DNA of 64,000 bases. Origin: CAVQBP01 sp963740945. Lineage in GTDB: Bacteria; Bacteroidota; Ignavibacteria; Ignavibacteriales; Ignavibacteriaceae. This document shows, in pieces, positions 52,926 through 61,953 of this stretch (position 1 is the stretch's first letter; each line of letters begins with the position of its first letter). The notes beneath the pieces were generated by a model. The model saw only the letters and a list, made by a program, of their open reading frames with translations. It was not told the DNA's origin and did no database searches. Where the stretch lies: the NCBI GenBank assembly GCA_963740945.1, contig CAVUGE010000036.1:1-64000 (forward strand). The letters are read 5' to 3'. Made by a program: the position numbers and the translations under genes.

Positions 52926-55295
52926 ATGATTTATAAACGATTAGCAAAGGCTTATAATAAAAAATTTGGGTTTAATGTTTTGCCGGTGCAAGGGAAGAGG
53001 CCTACTATTGCATGGGAAAACTGGCAGTTGATTGAACAAAGTGAAAAGGATATTGAGGATCTTGCATGGAATGAAAACATATCAGGTATAGGTGGAGTGT
53101 GCGGTTTAAATAATATCAGGAATCTGGATTTTGATAAGGTTACTAGCGGGAGTATAATTGAAACTTTTTGTGATCGTCTTGGATTGGGAAGGGAATATGT
53201 ATGGCTTGTAAAGAGCGGCAGCGGTAAGGGTTTCCATATATGGCTGAAGGTAAGGGAAAGTGAAATGTTGAGTAAAAGGTTAAATGGTCCCAAAAGTGTT
53301 TACCGGTTAAAGCTGAAGGAGGATGGGTATTGCGATCATATTGAATTAAGATGGAATAGATCGCAGACTATACTGCCATATTCGCAGCATGAGAGCGGAA
53401 ATAAGTATTCATTTCTTTATAATGATCCTAAAGAACCTCCGGTTGAAGTTGCGCCAAATGTGCTTATTGAATGCTTGGAGGAGCTTTGCGACCTGGATAA
53501 GGAGAAAGAAATTCTTGAGATAGGGAAGAGGACGTTTGAGCCGGCAGGGTTTGATAATGAGAAGCTGGAAAGTGCAATTGAATATCTTGAGACTAATCTT
53601 CCGGGTAACTGTTATGAGGATTGGTATAGAATCGGTTTCGGGCTGGTGACAATTGGAGAGGAAGGGAGGGGATTCTTTTTAAAGCTGAGCTTAAGTAATC
53701 CGCATTATCATGATACGGAGTTTGAGATAAATAAGAAGTTTGATGAGCTGATGGGAAGGTTTGACGGAAGAATTACACTCGGTACTGTTTATCATATTGC
53801 AGAGAAGTATGGGTGGAAAAAGCCGTTTGTAAAGTTCTGGTTTATAGAAAATGATAAGACAAAGATATCAAAGCAGAACTTTAAGAGGTTCCTGGAAGAA
53901 AACGGGTATTGCAAGCTGCAGCTTGAGAAGGGTTATATTCTTCTTAGGGTTAGTAAAAACATAGTCAGGGAAATCCAGATTTTTAATATAAAGGATTTTG
54001 TGATTAACTATCTGAAGGGGATGGATGATGATTATTTCAGGGATACAAAGAAGGTAAAGGTAATCGATGCGATAATAAAGGGAGCTCCGCAGCATTTCGG
54101 AAATACCTTCCTGGAATTCCTTGAGACAAGGAAACCGGAATTTTTGCGCGATACGAAGGATAAAGGGTTTCTCTTTTTCTCCAATTGTTTTGTGGAGGTG
54201 ACGAAAATAAAGGTTGAGGTAAAGAAGTATGAAGAGCTGGAAGGGTTTATCTGGGACAGGCAGGTGATACCGCAGAAGTTTTCTATTGAGCAAAAAAAGG
54301 AAAAAGAGAAATCAACATCCAGTCTCATCAAGAATGAGCCTAGGCAGGCAGAATTTGAATTGTTTATCCGGAATATATGTAAGAATGATGAGCAAAGGAT
54401 TTTATCGATTAGGAGTGCAATAGGGTACTTGCTGCATAATTATAAGGATTCAGCTAATGCTAAGGCAGTAATCTTTCTTGATGAAAAGCTTAGTGATGGT
54501 GCTTATGGGAGGAGCGGTAAAGGGTTAGTGGCTCAAGCAGTTGGGAAATTAAGGAAGACTGTAAGGCTCGATGGCAGGAATTTTAATTTTTCAAAGAGCT
54601 TCAGCTTTCAGTCGGTTAATCTTGATACTGCAATAATAGAGTTTAATGACGTAACAAAGAAATTCAATTTTGATAAGCTGTTTTCAATTATTACTGATGA
54701 TATAACTGTGGAGAAGAAGAATCAGAATGAAATGATAATTCCGTTTCATCAGTCGCCTAAGATTATTATTTCTACTAATTATACAATTGCAGGGTCAGAT
54801 GATTCTACGTTGGACAGGCAGTTTGTAGTAGAATTTTCGGATCATTATAATAAATCGCACCGGCCGATAGATGAGTTCGGGCATAGGTTTTTTAATGAGT
54901 GGAGCAGTGTGGAGTGGAATAGTTTTAATAATTATATGATCGGGTGCATGCAGTTGTACCTTGATAGAGGACTTGTGGATTACGGGCATGTGAATCTGGA
55001 GAGGAAGAAGTTGATTGATTCTACCAGTGAGGAGTTTGCGGAGTTTTTTGAGAATATTGATTATTCAATTGAACATAATAGAAAAGAATTAATGGAAAAT
55101 TTTAAGAAGGAATATGATTTTGAGGAATTGAGACTAACTAAATTTACCAGGTGGTTGAAGGAAGCTGGGAGGATAAAGAAATATAAGGTTAGTGAAAGGA
55201 AATCGGGAGGGGAAAGATTCATTAGTTATAATGGGGAAAATGCAAACCAAACCCACCCGGAAAAGAAAGTTGGACAGATGGACACTTTGATTTAG
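52926..55295 (+). CDS. primase-helicase (prim-pol domain plus SF3-type helicase)
   Basis: A 789-residue replication protein. The N-terminal prim-pol/BT4734-like domain (about 1-190) has NLDFDK (about 67) and SGSGKGFHIWL. A PriCT-like linker domain follows (about 215-300, YEDWYRIGFGLVTIG). The C-terminal part is a superfamily 3-type helicase with Walker A-like GAYGRSGKGLV (about 523-533), DTAIIEFND as Walker B, and the IISTNYTIAGSD sensor segment. It would prime and unwind DNA for autonomous replication of the excised island. The neighbouring GGACA repeat cluster starts within its last codons and is the likely target. Proteins of this layout serve plasmids, phage satellites and integrative elements. 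Confidence 0.82.
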   Translation: MIYKRLAKAYNKKFGFNVLPVQGKRPTIAWENWQLIEQSEKDIEDLAWNENISGIGGVCGLNNIRNLDFDKVTSGSIIETFCDRLGLGREYVWLVKSGSGKGFHIWLKVRESEMLSKRLNGPKSVYRLKLKEDGYCDHIELRWNRSQTILPYSQHESGNKYSFLYNDPKEPPVEVAPNVLIECLEELCDLDKEKEILEIGKRTFEPAGFDNEKLESAIEYLETNLPGNCYEDWYRIGFGLVTIGEEGRGFFLKLSLSNPHYHDTEFEINKKFDELMGRFDGRITLGTVYHIAEKYGWKKPFVKFWFIENDKTKISKQNFKRFLEENGYCKLQLEKGYILLRVSKNIVREIQIFNIKDFVINYLKGMDDDYFRDTKKVKVIDAIIKGAPQHFGNTFLEFLETRKPEFLRDTKDKGFLFFSNCFVEVTKIKVEVKKYEELEGFIWDRQVIPQKFSIEQKKEKEKSTSSLIKNEPRQAEFELFIRNICKNDEQRILSIRSAIGYLLHNYKDSANAKAVIFLDEKLSDGAYGRSGKGLVAQAVGKLRKTVRLDGRNFNFSKSFSFQSVNLDTAIIEFNDVTKKFNFDKLFSIITDDITVEKKNQNEMIIPFHQSPKIIISTNYTIAGSDDSTLDRQFVVEFSDHYNKSHRPIDEFGHRFFNEWSSVEWNSFNNYMIGCMQLYLDRGLVDYGHVNLERKKLIDSTSEEFAEFFENIDYSIEHNRKELMENFKKEYDFEELRLTKFTRWLKEAGRIKKYKVSERKSGGERFISYNGENANQTHPEKKVGQMDTLI

Positions 55296-55493
55296 CATTT
55301 GAGACTGAAATTGAATTTGGAAGTGTCCAAGTGTCCAAATATGCTTATATTCTTTGAATTCAGTCTGTTTTTAATGTTTTGTGTGGACAGATTGGTGGAC
55401 ACTTTTAGGAAAAGTCAGGACATTTGGACACTTTGGAGAGATTTTGGACAATATTTAAGGGGATTTGGACAGTTTGGAGAGGGAAAAGTGTCC
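55272..55493. repeat. GGACA/TGTCC iteron-like cluster, candidate replication origin
   Basis: Eight GGACA words (55272, 55280, 55385, 55397, 55418, 55426, 55446, 55467) and three TGTCC words (55324, 55332, 55489), mostly as TTTGGACA or AAGTGTCCAA, in 220 bases. Spacings of 8 and of 20-21 bases recur, which would place sites on the same DNA face. The cluster begins in the 3' end of the primase-helicase gene. The frame at 55299-55502 encoded across it is most likely not a gene. Confidence 0.6.
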
Positions 55494-55657
55494 AAGCTTT
55501 AGTTTTCCTGACTGTTTAAAGATTTTGCGGTGTACTTTTCAGAAAACTCCAACGTTATAATTTCAAAACTTTATGTTATAAATTTAGTAGAGACACCATC
55601 TTTTAATTCCGATTTTGAATTCAGAAAATTTGTTAAACATTAAAACCGGAGGTTGAG

Positions 55658-56215
55658 ATGAGAAATTTATTATTAGCAATAATGATTTTAGGGGTAGCTT
55701 TTTTTATTGGCTGCGAAAAAGAAAATCCTGTTTCTGCAATATCAAACCAGGGTAATACCAGCTTAAATAAGAATAGTCCTTACAAAAGTATTCCGGACCC
55801 GATCATGGATTCTTTTTATACGTCCTTCCAATTATCCGGTGATTATTCAAATAATGTCCGAACTTCGATACTTGAAATATCAGGCAGCAGTTATGTAAGC
55901 GGGCTCGGTTATTCAAAGATTTTCTCCTATTCAAGGATAAATTCAAATATTCAAACCGGTTCATTGGAAATTACAACAACCGGGGGAGATAAAATCATAG
56001 GATCAATATCAGGAGTAATTCAAAAAGGTACAGGTAGTGTTTTATACTTTTCAGGTAAATACAAATTTACCAGTGGTACAGGAAACCTCTTTGGTACAAT
56101 TGGAGATGGAAATTATTCAGGATATTTCAACCAAAACGGATCTACAGGTAGATTTATTCTTAATGGTGTTATCCATTTACCGGAGGTAATCAGGATAGGC
56201 AGAAATAGTGAGTAA
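55658..56215 (+). CDS. small lipoprotein of unknown function
   Basis: A 185-residue protein with a lipoprotein signal (LLLAIMILGVAFFIGC, Cys at 19). The mature part is Ser/Gly/Asn-rich with regular beta-strand-like alternation (SSYVSGLGYSKIFSYS, SGVIQKGTGSVLYFSGKYKF), as in small beta-barrel or jelly-roll surface proteins. A GGAGGT site precedes the ATG. It is likely cargo of the island. Confidence 0.65.
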   Translation: MRNLLLAIMILGVAFFIGCEKENPVSAISNQGNTSLNKNSPYKSIPDPIMDSFYTSFQLSGDYSNNVRTSILEISGSSYVSGLGYSKIFSYSRINSNIQTGSLEITTTGGDKIIGSISGVIQKGTGSVLYFSGKYKFTSGTGNLFGTIGDGNYSGYFNQNGSTGRFILNGVIHLPEVIRIGRNSE

Positions 56216-56258
56216 ATCTTAAACTTTAAAATCTGTTCATCTATTGGGGAGCCCAAAC

Positions 56259-56414
56259 ATGAAATTGAAAGTTATAAATTTATTTGTTTTATCTTTTCTT
56301 TTTACAGTGCAAAATTATTTCTTTTATTTATCAGATTCGAATCAGGATTTAGACTCATATATTAAATTTCTAAATCTTATCCTATTAAATTCCTTAAATA
56401 ATATACCTCCATAA
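56259..56414 (+). CDS. short secreted or membrane peptide
   Basis: A 51-residue frame with GGGGAG about 9 bases before the ATG. It starts with a hydrophobic export-like segment (KVINLFVLSFLFTVQNYFFYL) and then a short polar tail. It lies between two island genes on the same strand. No family is recognised and it could be non-coding. Confidence 0.35.
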   Translation: MKLKVINLFVLSFLFTVQNYFFYLSDSNQDLDSYIKFLNLILLNSLNNIPP

Positions 56415-56494
56415 TAGAAATAGAGTGAATCAGCTACTAATTTTATAAAAATATTTAAATAGAAAATTTATGTATAAAAAATCTGGAGGAAACA

Positions 56495-56983
56495 ATGGGA
56501 AATTTAGAAATAGCACTCAATGCAGCTCTAAAGGGGCCGGAAAAGAAAAAGATTAAATTGTTTAATCATGAGTTCAATGTAAAACCTGTTGAAATTATAA
56601 CTAGCGGAAATATAAAAAGAGCTACAGGGCAATTATCTCATGTTCTTGCCTGGCGCCCAGATGATCAGGTTTACTATACGATTACAAAAAAAGATGATGG
56701 AACTATAAAAGGAATAAAAATAAAGATTAGCCGCGGAGGTGGAGCATCTTATATAGCCGCATTAGCATCCATAACTTCAGATGTTTTAATCGGTGTTCCA
56801 ATTCCATCTAGTTCCATAGAAAGCGTATCAAGAAAATTAGGTAGAATATTGGAAGGAGGCTGGGAAGACGTGGCTGAATATTTTATAGATATGATTGCTC
56901 TATCCATCCCGACAACTCATACTTCAAAAGATTTTATAAGAACGGTACAACTTGTTAATGCTGAAGTTCATGCTTCATTATAA
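56495..56983 (+). CDS. hypothetical protein of the island
   Basis: A 162-residue soluble protein with a strong GGAGGAA site. A beta-rich first half (VYYTITKKDDGTIKGIKIKI) is followed by Gly/Ala-rich and helical segments (GGASYIAALASITSDVLIG). No family is recognised. A hairpin terminator follows at 57017. Confidence 0.6.
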   Translation: MGNLEIALNAALKGPEKKKIKLFNHEFNVKPVEIITSGNIKRATGQLSHVLAWRPDDQVYYTITKKDDGTIKGIKIKISRGGGASYIAALASITSDVLIGVPIPSSSIESVSRKLGRILEGGWEDVAEYFIDMIALSIPTTHTSKDFIRTVQLVNAEVHASL

Positions 56984-57597
56984 ATATATATATTTTCAAT
57001 TTGAAACTTTAATTGTCATAGTCTCACATTCAGGTGGGGCTATGGCATAAATTATTGTTTTTTACACATTTTGTATATCCTCTGGAATATTGGATAAATG
57101 GAATAATGATATTGTGTTATATTTTGCATAGTTCTAATATCTCATCACTCCATAAGTGTTGATTGTCTAAGGTAAGTGATTAATTTGAGAATTTTTTAAA
57201 AATTTCACTTATTTTTCAAGTTTTACCTACCTTTTAATTTCTCCCTATTTGTAAAGTCGAAAATTATTTGTATTATAATATTAATCAAAAATCCTTCCTG
57301 TTAATCCAATATATAGCCAGGAATTTATGGATGATTAAGTAATAAAAGTTTTCATTAATTCATTTATCCTTAGTAGAAACTTATTCATTTATCCTTTGAT
57401 ATTATAGAATAGTTGATTGTAAATAGATACTACATCATTTATGTGAATTAGACTAAGGCAAACCTGCCGCCGGATCTGCATATAATATAAAGTTTTTTAT
57501 GATAATGAAAATAAAACATCTCATTATATTATAAAAACTAAGCGAAAAATTGAAAAAGGATCTGGTTATAAAGTCTAATAAAATTGAATCGTATTAT
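56984..57597. other. intergenic region before the kinase
   Basis: It holds the hairpin at 57017 and AT-rich sequence with no convincing frame, up to the kinase leader. The length leaves room for the kinase promoter, but no clear TAnnTTTG site was singled out. Confidence 0.5.
57017..57050 (+). terminator. hairpin terminator after the 162-residue gene
   Basis: CATAGTCTCAC pairs with GTGGGGCTATG (two G-U pairs) around a short loop and is followed by an AT-rich stretch with a T-run at 57058. Confidence 0.5.
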
Positions 57598-60207
57598 ATG
57601 ATAGATAAACTAATATCTCACTATAAAATAATAGAAAAGCTTGGCGAAGGCGGAATGGGAGTACTCTATCTAGCCAATGATGTAAATATAAACCGGAAAG
57701 CTGTTCTTAAGTTTTTACCTGCCGATGTAACCAATGATCCTGATATTAATAACAGATTTAAGAGAGAAGCACAGGCAGCAGGTTCATTAAGCCATCCTAA
57801 TATAGTTACAATTTATGATGTTGGTGTTCATGAAGGGAGAAGCTTCATTGCAATGGAATATATTGAGGGGAAAACACTTAGGGAATTAATAAATAGTGAT
57901 GAACTAACAATTGAGAAAATTACCGGCATTACAATTCAAATTTGTGAAGGACTGAATGAAGCGCACAGTAAAGGAATAATCCACAGGGATATAAAACCGG
58001 AAAACATTATTATAGATGAAAAAGGAAAGGTGAAGATACTTGACTTTGGATTAGCAAAAGTTAAAGGGAAGACACAGTTAACAAAGGATGGTTCAACTTT
58101 AGGGACTGTAAAGTATATGTCTCCCGAACAAATACGGAATGAAAGAGTAGATAAGAGGACAGATATATGGTCAGTTGGAGTAATGCTTTATGAAATGATA
58201 ACGGGAAGATATCCGTTTAAGGGAGAATATGAGGCTTCACTTTTTTATTCAATAATAAATGATCAGCCGGAACCGATAGCAAGATATAAATCCGGAATAA
58301 GCGAAGGCTTCCAGAGGATAATAGATAAGGCGTTAGACAAAGATGCTGAAACAAGGTATAAGCATATTGATGAGTTGCTGGCTGATTTAAAAAGAGAAAA
58401 GAGAGAGAGCACTGAATCAGTTATCATAAAAAAAAGTTCCTTTGAAAAGGGAAAGAAATCAAAGAAAAAAAAATACATAATTGCTGCTTCAATTCTAATA
58501 ATGGTACTTGTTGGCTTTGGTGCAAATTATTTATTAAATAATAGTATAAGAATAATTAACCCACCACGACATTTACAGTTAACGTTTAACGGTAATGTCT
58601 GTTTGATAGGCAGTTTAATTTCAGATTATACTCAAATCTCACCTGATGGAAAATATACAGCTTATGTGGTAAATAAAGGGAATATAAAAACTATTTGTGT
58701 CAAAGAGAATTTTAGTGACAAATCTTATGAAATTTATAATACCAAGACTATTGAATGTTTAAGATGGTCCCCAAATAGTAATGAAATACTATTTAGTGGT
58801 TCTATTCTAGGTCCAGATAAAACCGAGCTTAAAATTCCCAGAAATTTTTCATGCTTTATAATTCCTAAATTTGGAGGAAGAGCTGAACCAATTCATGACT
58901 GGATGTGGTATGGATGTTGGTCTCCTGATGGGAATTCATTGGCGTTAATTTATATTATGAATGATTCTATTAGAGTTATTAATCGAAGGACCCAAGAGAG
59001 AGAAAAAACTATAAAATTGAATGGAGATTATACTAATTTTTTAGACATTGATTGGGCACTAAGAGGGAATAATTTTGTCTGCTTAACATTTAATGACAAA
59101 AACCAGAAATATATTTTATGGACTATAGGAACCAATGGTGAGCATCAGCAAAAGATATTAGAAAGTAATAAAGAAATATATTCGCCGCGGTGGTCTGCAG
59201 ACGGAAAATGTATTTATTACCTTCTTGAAAAGGATGAATCAAGAGATTTAATGAAAATTGAAGTTTCTGATGAGATTGCAGAAAATAATTCAAAAGTTAT
59301 TTTTAGCGGACTGGAAGCTTATGGGTTTTCGCTTTCAAGTAATAACAAAAAGCTTGTTTACACAAAATATTTTGGATATTCAAATATTTGGAAATTATCC
59401 TTAGAAAAAGGAACAAAATCTTTTCAGCAAATAAAATTAACAGAAGGTACAAATTCATTTAGCGGAATAACTATTTCACCTAACAAAAAGAAAATCGCTT
59501 TTGTTAGTAAAGGAAAGATTTATGTAAAATCAATTAATGAAGGAGAAATTAAACAAATTTCATCCGGTGATTTTGAATGCAGCAGCCCTAGCTGGAGCCC
59601 GGATGGAAAGGATATAGCTTTTTTCTCAGGCTCAGATATTATAATCGCTGATATTGTGGAAGGTATTGTTCAAAGAAAAATTAAAAATATAGAATTTGGC
59701 TCCAGTTTATTTTGGAGTACTGACTCAATTCTTTTTTTTAATAATCTTTTAAATTATAATTTATACATTTTTAACATGTACACCAATGAAAAAAAAGAAT
59801 TACTAAAAGATAGTAAAGACAAAGGATGGATTTTAAAACCTATAGATTCACCGAATAAGAAAAAAATAGTAGTATATTGGAAGAGATTGGGAGATCAAAC
59901 ATTAGATGGTTTGTGGGTTATTTCAACAGATGACTCTGTAGAAAATCATTTACTCTGGCAAAATGTGTGGCCCATGGAATGGTCAGATGATGGTAAATGG
60001 ATTTATGCGATTAGTTATGATAATGTACCGGCAGAAATATTAAAAGTATCTTCAACCAGCAGTTCAGTTAAAGAACGCATAAAATTCCCGTTTGATAATA
60101 TCTGGGGAGCAGATATAACTCCTGATGGAAGTACTATAATCTGTAATGTTGGAGAGGAAACTTCAGATGTTTGGATGATAGAAAATTTTGATCCGGATGT
60201 GGAGTGA
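57598..60207 (+). CDS. Hanks-type Ser/Thr protein kinase with C-terminal TolB/WD40-like propeller
   Basis: The frame is open from TTG 57550, but ATG 57598 gives the usual start of this class (MIDKLISHYKIIEKLGEGGMG), 869 residues. Kinase motifs are complete: GEGGMG loop at about 17-22, Lys in AVLKF (about 38), HRDIKPEN (129-136), DFG (149-151) and SPEQ. A Lys-rich linker and one membrane helix (IIAASILIMVLVGFGANYLL, about 290-310) separate it from a beta-propeller of TolB-like repeats (SPDGKYTAY, WSPNSNEI, SWSPDGKDIAF, WSDDGKWIYA). The propeller would be extracytoplasmic and could sense a ligand. It lies 1 base before a truncated partner gene and appears to be cargo of the island. Confidence 0.88.
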   Translation: MIDKLISHYKIIEKLGEGGMGVLYLANDVNINRKAVLKFLPADVTNDPDINNRFKREAQAAGSLSHPNIVTIYDVGVHEGRSFIAMEYIEGKTLRELINSDELTIEKITGITIQICEGLNEAHSKGIIHRDIKPENIIIDEKGKVKILDFGLAKVKGKTQLTKDGSTLGTVKYMSPEQIRNERVDKRTDIWSVGVMLYEMITGRYPFKGEYEASLFYSIINDQPEPIARYKSGISEGFQRIIDKALDKDAETRYKHIDELLADLKREKRESTESVIIKKSSFEKGKKSKKKKYIIAASILIMVLVGFGANYLLNNSIRIINPPRHLQLTFNGNVCLIGSLISDYTQISPDGKYTAYVVNKGNIKTICVKENFSDKSYEIYNTKTIECLRWSPNSNEILFSGSILGPDKTELKIPRNFSCFIIPKFGGRAEPIHDWMWYGCWSPDGNSLALIYIMNDSIRVINRRTQEREKTIKLNGDYTNFLDIDWALRGNNFVCLTFNDKNQKYILWTIGTNGEHQQKILESNKEIYSPRWSADGKCIYYLLEKDESRDLMKIEVSDEIAENNSKVIFSGLEAYGFSLSSNNKKLVYTKYFGYSNIWKLSLEKGTKSFQQIKLTEGTNSFSGITISPNKKKIAFVSKGKIYVKSINEGEIKQISSGDFECSSPSWSPDGKDIAFFSGSDIIIADIVEGIVQRKIKNIEFGSSLFWSTDSILFFNNLLNYNLYIFNMYTNEKKELLKDSKDKGWILKPIDSPNKKKIVVYWKRLGDQTLDGLWVISTDDSVENHLLWQNVWPMEWSDDGKWIYAISYDNVPAEILKVSSTSSSVKERIKFPFDNIWGADITPDGSTIICNVGEETSDVWMIENFDPDVE

Positions 60208-60208
60208 A

Positions 60209-60355
60209 ATGAAAGCAAAAGATAAATATGAACAGAAGTTTGAGCAATTTGAAGATAAGTTAAGCGGCTTGCAGAATGCTGTTGATGAACTAAAAATTCT
60301 AAATGAAATAGCGTTGGCTGCCGGAAGAACTATTGACGTGGATCCTCTGAAGTGA
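60209..60355 (+). pseudogene. truncated N-terminus of a GAF-type signalling protein
   Basis: A 48-residue frame starting 1 base after the kinase stop. It is a coiled-coil leader (KYEQKFEQFEDKLSGLQNAV...) ending LNEIALAAGRTIDVDPLK. This phrase is the usual lead-in to a GAF domain in sensor proteins of this group, but here a stop follows at once. The rest of the gene is missing, and the integrase 3' end begins 120 bases later. This suggests that an end of the mobile element or a deletion cut it. The function would have been signal output next to the kinase. Confidence 0.6.
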
Positions 60356-60478
60356 GGTTAAATACTATAAATGCGGTAAGACGGAAAGCCTCATTTTATT
60401 ATTAAAATCATTACTAAAACTTTTATTAAAAATGATAGAAAATCAAAATCTCTCTTAACTAAAAAATCTCTTTTCAAT

Positions 60479-61498
60479 TTATAATAAATTAACTGCATTC
60501 ATCAAATTTTGCTGCTGTAGGTGAGAATAAATTTGGGTTGTACTTAAATCTTCATGACCTAGCAATTCTTTAACAACATATAAAGAAACACCTCTTTGAA
60601 CCAACAACGAAGCGAAAGAATGACGTAAAGAATGAAAGTGAATTTTGTCATCTAACCCTACTGCACGAACCACTTTCTTAAATTTCTTACTTATATAATC
60701 CTCATTTAGTCTAATACCATTTATTCGTGTGAAGACATAATCATCATTAGAAATATTTATAATTTTAGGAATTTTTTTTGAGAGATTATTTCTGAGGATA
60801 GAGCAAATGGGTATAATTCTTTCCTGTTTACTTTTTGTCGTAAAAGTATCTGAACACTTAACCATAATAATATTTTGATTAAGATCAATCCAGCTCCATT
60901 TCATATTAACCAATTCTCCAGCGCGCATGCCGGTGTAAAAGGCTGTAAGAAATAAATCTTTAAGAAATGATTCTGAAGTGTTACCTATTATCATTTGGAC
61001 TTCGATTTCTGAAATAAAAATAGGTAATTGTTTTATAACTTTGGGGGATTTGATTTTTTTTAGTGGATTCTCGGATAGGTAATCCCAAATTACTGCTTTA
61101 CTAAAGGCAGCTTTAAGAGTTCTATAATAAAGAGCAGAAGCTTTCTGAGCACGTGAAAATGTTATATTAATAAATTTATCCAATGTTTTAAGATCTAACC
61201 AATTAAGATAAATATCACCTGTAAATTTAATTAACATATTAAAAGAGAGTTTTACTGAACGAACATAATGTTTTGATTTAGAGGTTTGAATAAAATCTAT
61301 ATACTCATCCAGGAATTTTGATAAGGAAATATTTTGGATTTTTTCTGGTTGCGGTTTTGAAATATTTATTTGAAAATTCTCTAGAAAACTTTCTGCATCT
61401 TTATGATTAGTAGTTTTGGTAGAAACAGTTGTTCTTTTCTTTCCGATGAAATAAACGAGCTGATAAAATGGGGATTTTTCATTTTTTACTAAGTACAT
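60479..61498 (-). CDS. tyrosine integrase of the tRNA-Thr island
   Basis: The frame is open from 61555, but ATG 61498 has an AAAGGAG site 8 bases upstream and is preferred (339 residues). The N-terminal arm/core domains (about 1-160) include SVKLSFNMLIKFTGDIYLNW. The catalytic domain has Arg in YTGMRAGELVNMKW, HFHSLRHSFASLL and LLGHEDLSTTQIYSHL. It lies 94 bases from the right att core and reads away from it. Paired TGTATGGA sites (61517 and 61528) lie between gene and att. It should catalyse integration at and excision from tRNA-Thr. It is related to the integrase at 51001 but has no repeat insertion. Confidence 0.88.
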   Translation of the reverse strand: MYLVKNEKSPFYQLVYFIGKKRTTVSTKTTNHKDAESFLENFQINISKPQPEKIQNISLSKFLDEYIDFIQTSKSKHYVRSVKLSFNMLIKFTGDIYLNWLDLKTLDKFINITFSRAQKASALYYRTLKAAFSKAVIWDYLSENPLKKIKSPKVIKQLPIFISEIEVQMIIGNTSESFLKDLFLTAFYTGMRAGELVNMKWSWIDLNQNIIMVKCSDTFTTKSKQERIIPICSILRNNLSKKIPKIINISNDDYVFTRINGIRLNEDYISKKFKKVVRAVGLDDKIHFHSLRHSFASLLVQRGVSLYVVKELLGHEDLSTTQIYSHLQQQNLMNAVNLL

Positions 61499-61516
61499 TT
61501 TTGTAACTCCTTTTAG

Positions 61517-61535
61517 TGTATGGACTGTGTATGGA
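61517..61535. promoter_or_regulatory. paired arm-like integrase sites, right end
   Basis: Two TGTATGGA words 11 bases apart, matching the pair at 41903/41914 at the other end of the element. They may also overlap the integrase promoter. Confidence 0.5.
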
Positions 61536-61591
61536 GTTACCATAAAAACTCGCATTGATTACAAAGAAGTTAAGAATCCCTGTGATTTGTA

Positions 61592-61647
61592 AATCAGCCG
61601 GTCGGCGGTTCAAATCCGTCCGCCAGCTCTTGAAAAGCTCGATTTTA
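61592..61647. repeat. att core, right copy (tRNA-Thr 3' half remnant)
   Basis: The 56-base match to 41784-41839. The preceding TGATTTGTAA also matches the anticodon loop but carries one extra A, so the remnant is not a functional tRNA. Confidence 0.88.
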
Positions 61648-61667
61648 TTACAAAATCGGGCTTTTTT
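61633..61667 (+). terminator. duplicated tRNA-type terminator
   Basis: The same CTCGATTTT/AAAATCGGG hairpin with T-run as at 41826, with a TTAC loop instead of AATTC. Confidence 0.8.
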
Positions 61668-61953
61668 ATTTTAATGACTTTAAATAGTCCCGATGATTTT
61701 TGATCATACTGTACCTACTTTGTACCCATTTTTATACCTACTTTTTAGGTATGATTCAATATTATGTAATGAATTTAAAAGTCTTTTACCGGAAACCGCA
61801 AACGGTTTTACTTTTATTTTAACATTACTAATTTGACAAATTGTGGTTATCATCGAACGGTTTTTATTATAGTTATCTTAAATTAAATGATTATTTATTA
61901 AGCTTCAAATTAAAGCTGCCGGTATTTTTACCGGCAGCTTATTTTCTTATCTT
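61668..61953. other. non-coding end region of the second element
   Basis: It contains TGTACCTA, TGTACCCA and TATACCTA words at 61710, 61721 and 61733 (arm-like) and a terminator hairpin AAAGCTGCCGGT/ACCGGCAGCTT at 61912-61939. The plus-strand frame at 61841-62074 is a shadow of the ATPase remnant. Confidence 0.5.

Larger units (their letters stand above)
41784..61647. mobile_element. integrative element of about 19.8 kb inserted in tRNA-Thr
   Basis: It is bounded by 56-base direct repeats at the tRNA 3' half. A tyrosine integrase lies just inside the right repeat (60479-61498). Paired TGTATGGA sites, 11 bases apart, lie inside both ends (41903/41914 and 61517/61528) and resemble integrase arm sites. 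It carries a primase-helicase with an adjacent repeat cluster but no visible relaxase, type IV secretion or phage structural genes. It therefore looks like a satellite-like or mobilisable genomic island rather than an ICE or prophage. A RIT element is nested within it. Confidence 0.82.

Noticed and set aside
55299..55502. A 67-residue frame after the primase-helicase
   Set aside because: The product is Phe/Trp/Gly-rich, and the frame is explained by the GGACA/TGTCC repeats it crosses; those repeats look like DNA sites.
61582..61628. A second tRNA-Thr gene at the right att site
   Set aside because: Only the anticodon loop to the 3' end is present; the 5' half and D-arm are missing and an extra A disturbs the anticodon side, so it is an att remnant.
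41784..61647. Island considered as a prophage or a conjugative ICE
   Set aside because: No terminase, portal, capsid, tail, relaxase or type IV secretion gene is visible; only integrases, a primase-helicase and cargo are present.
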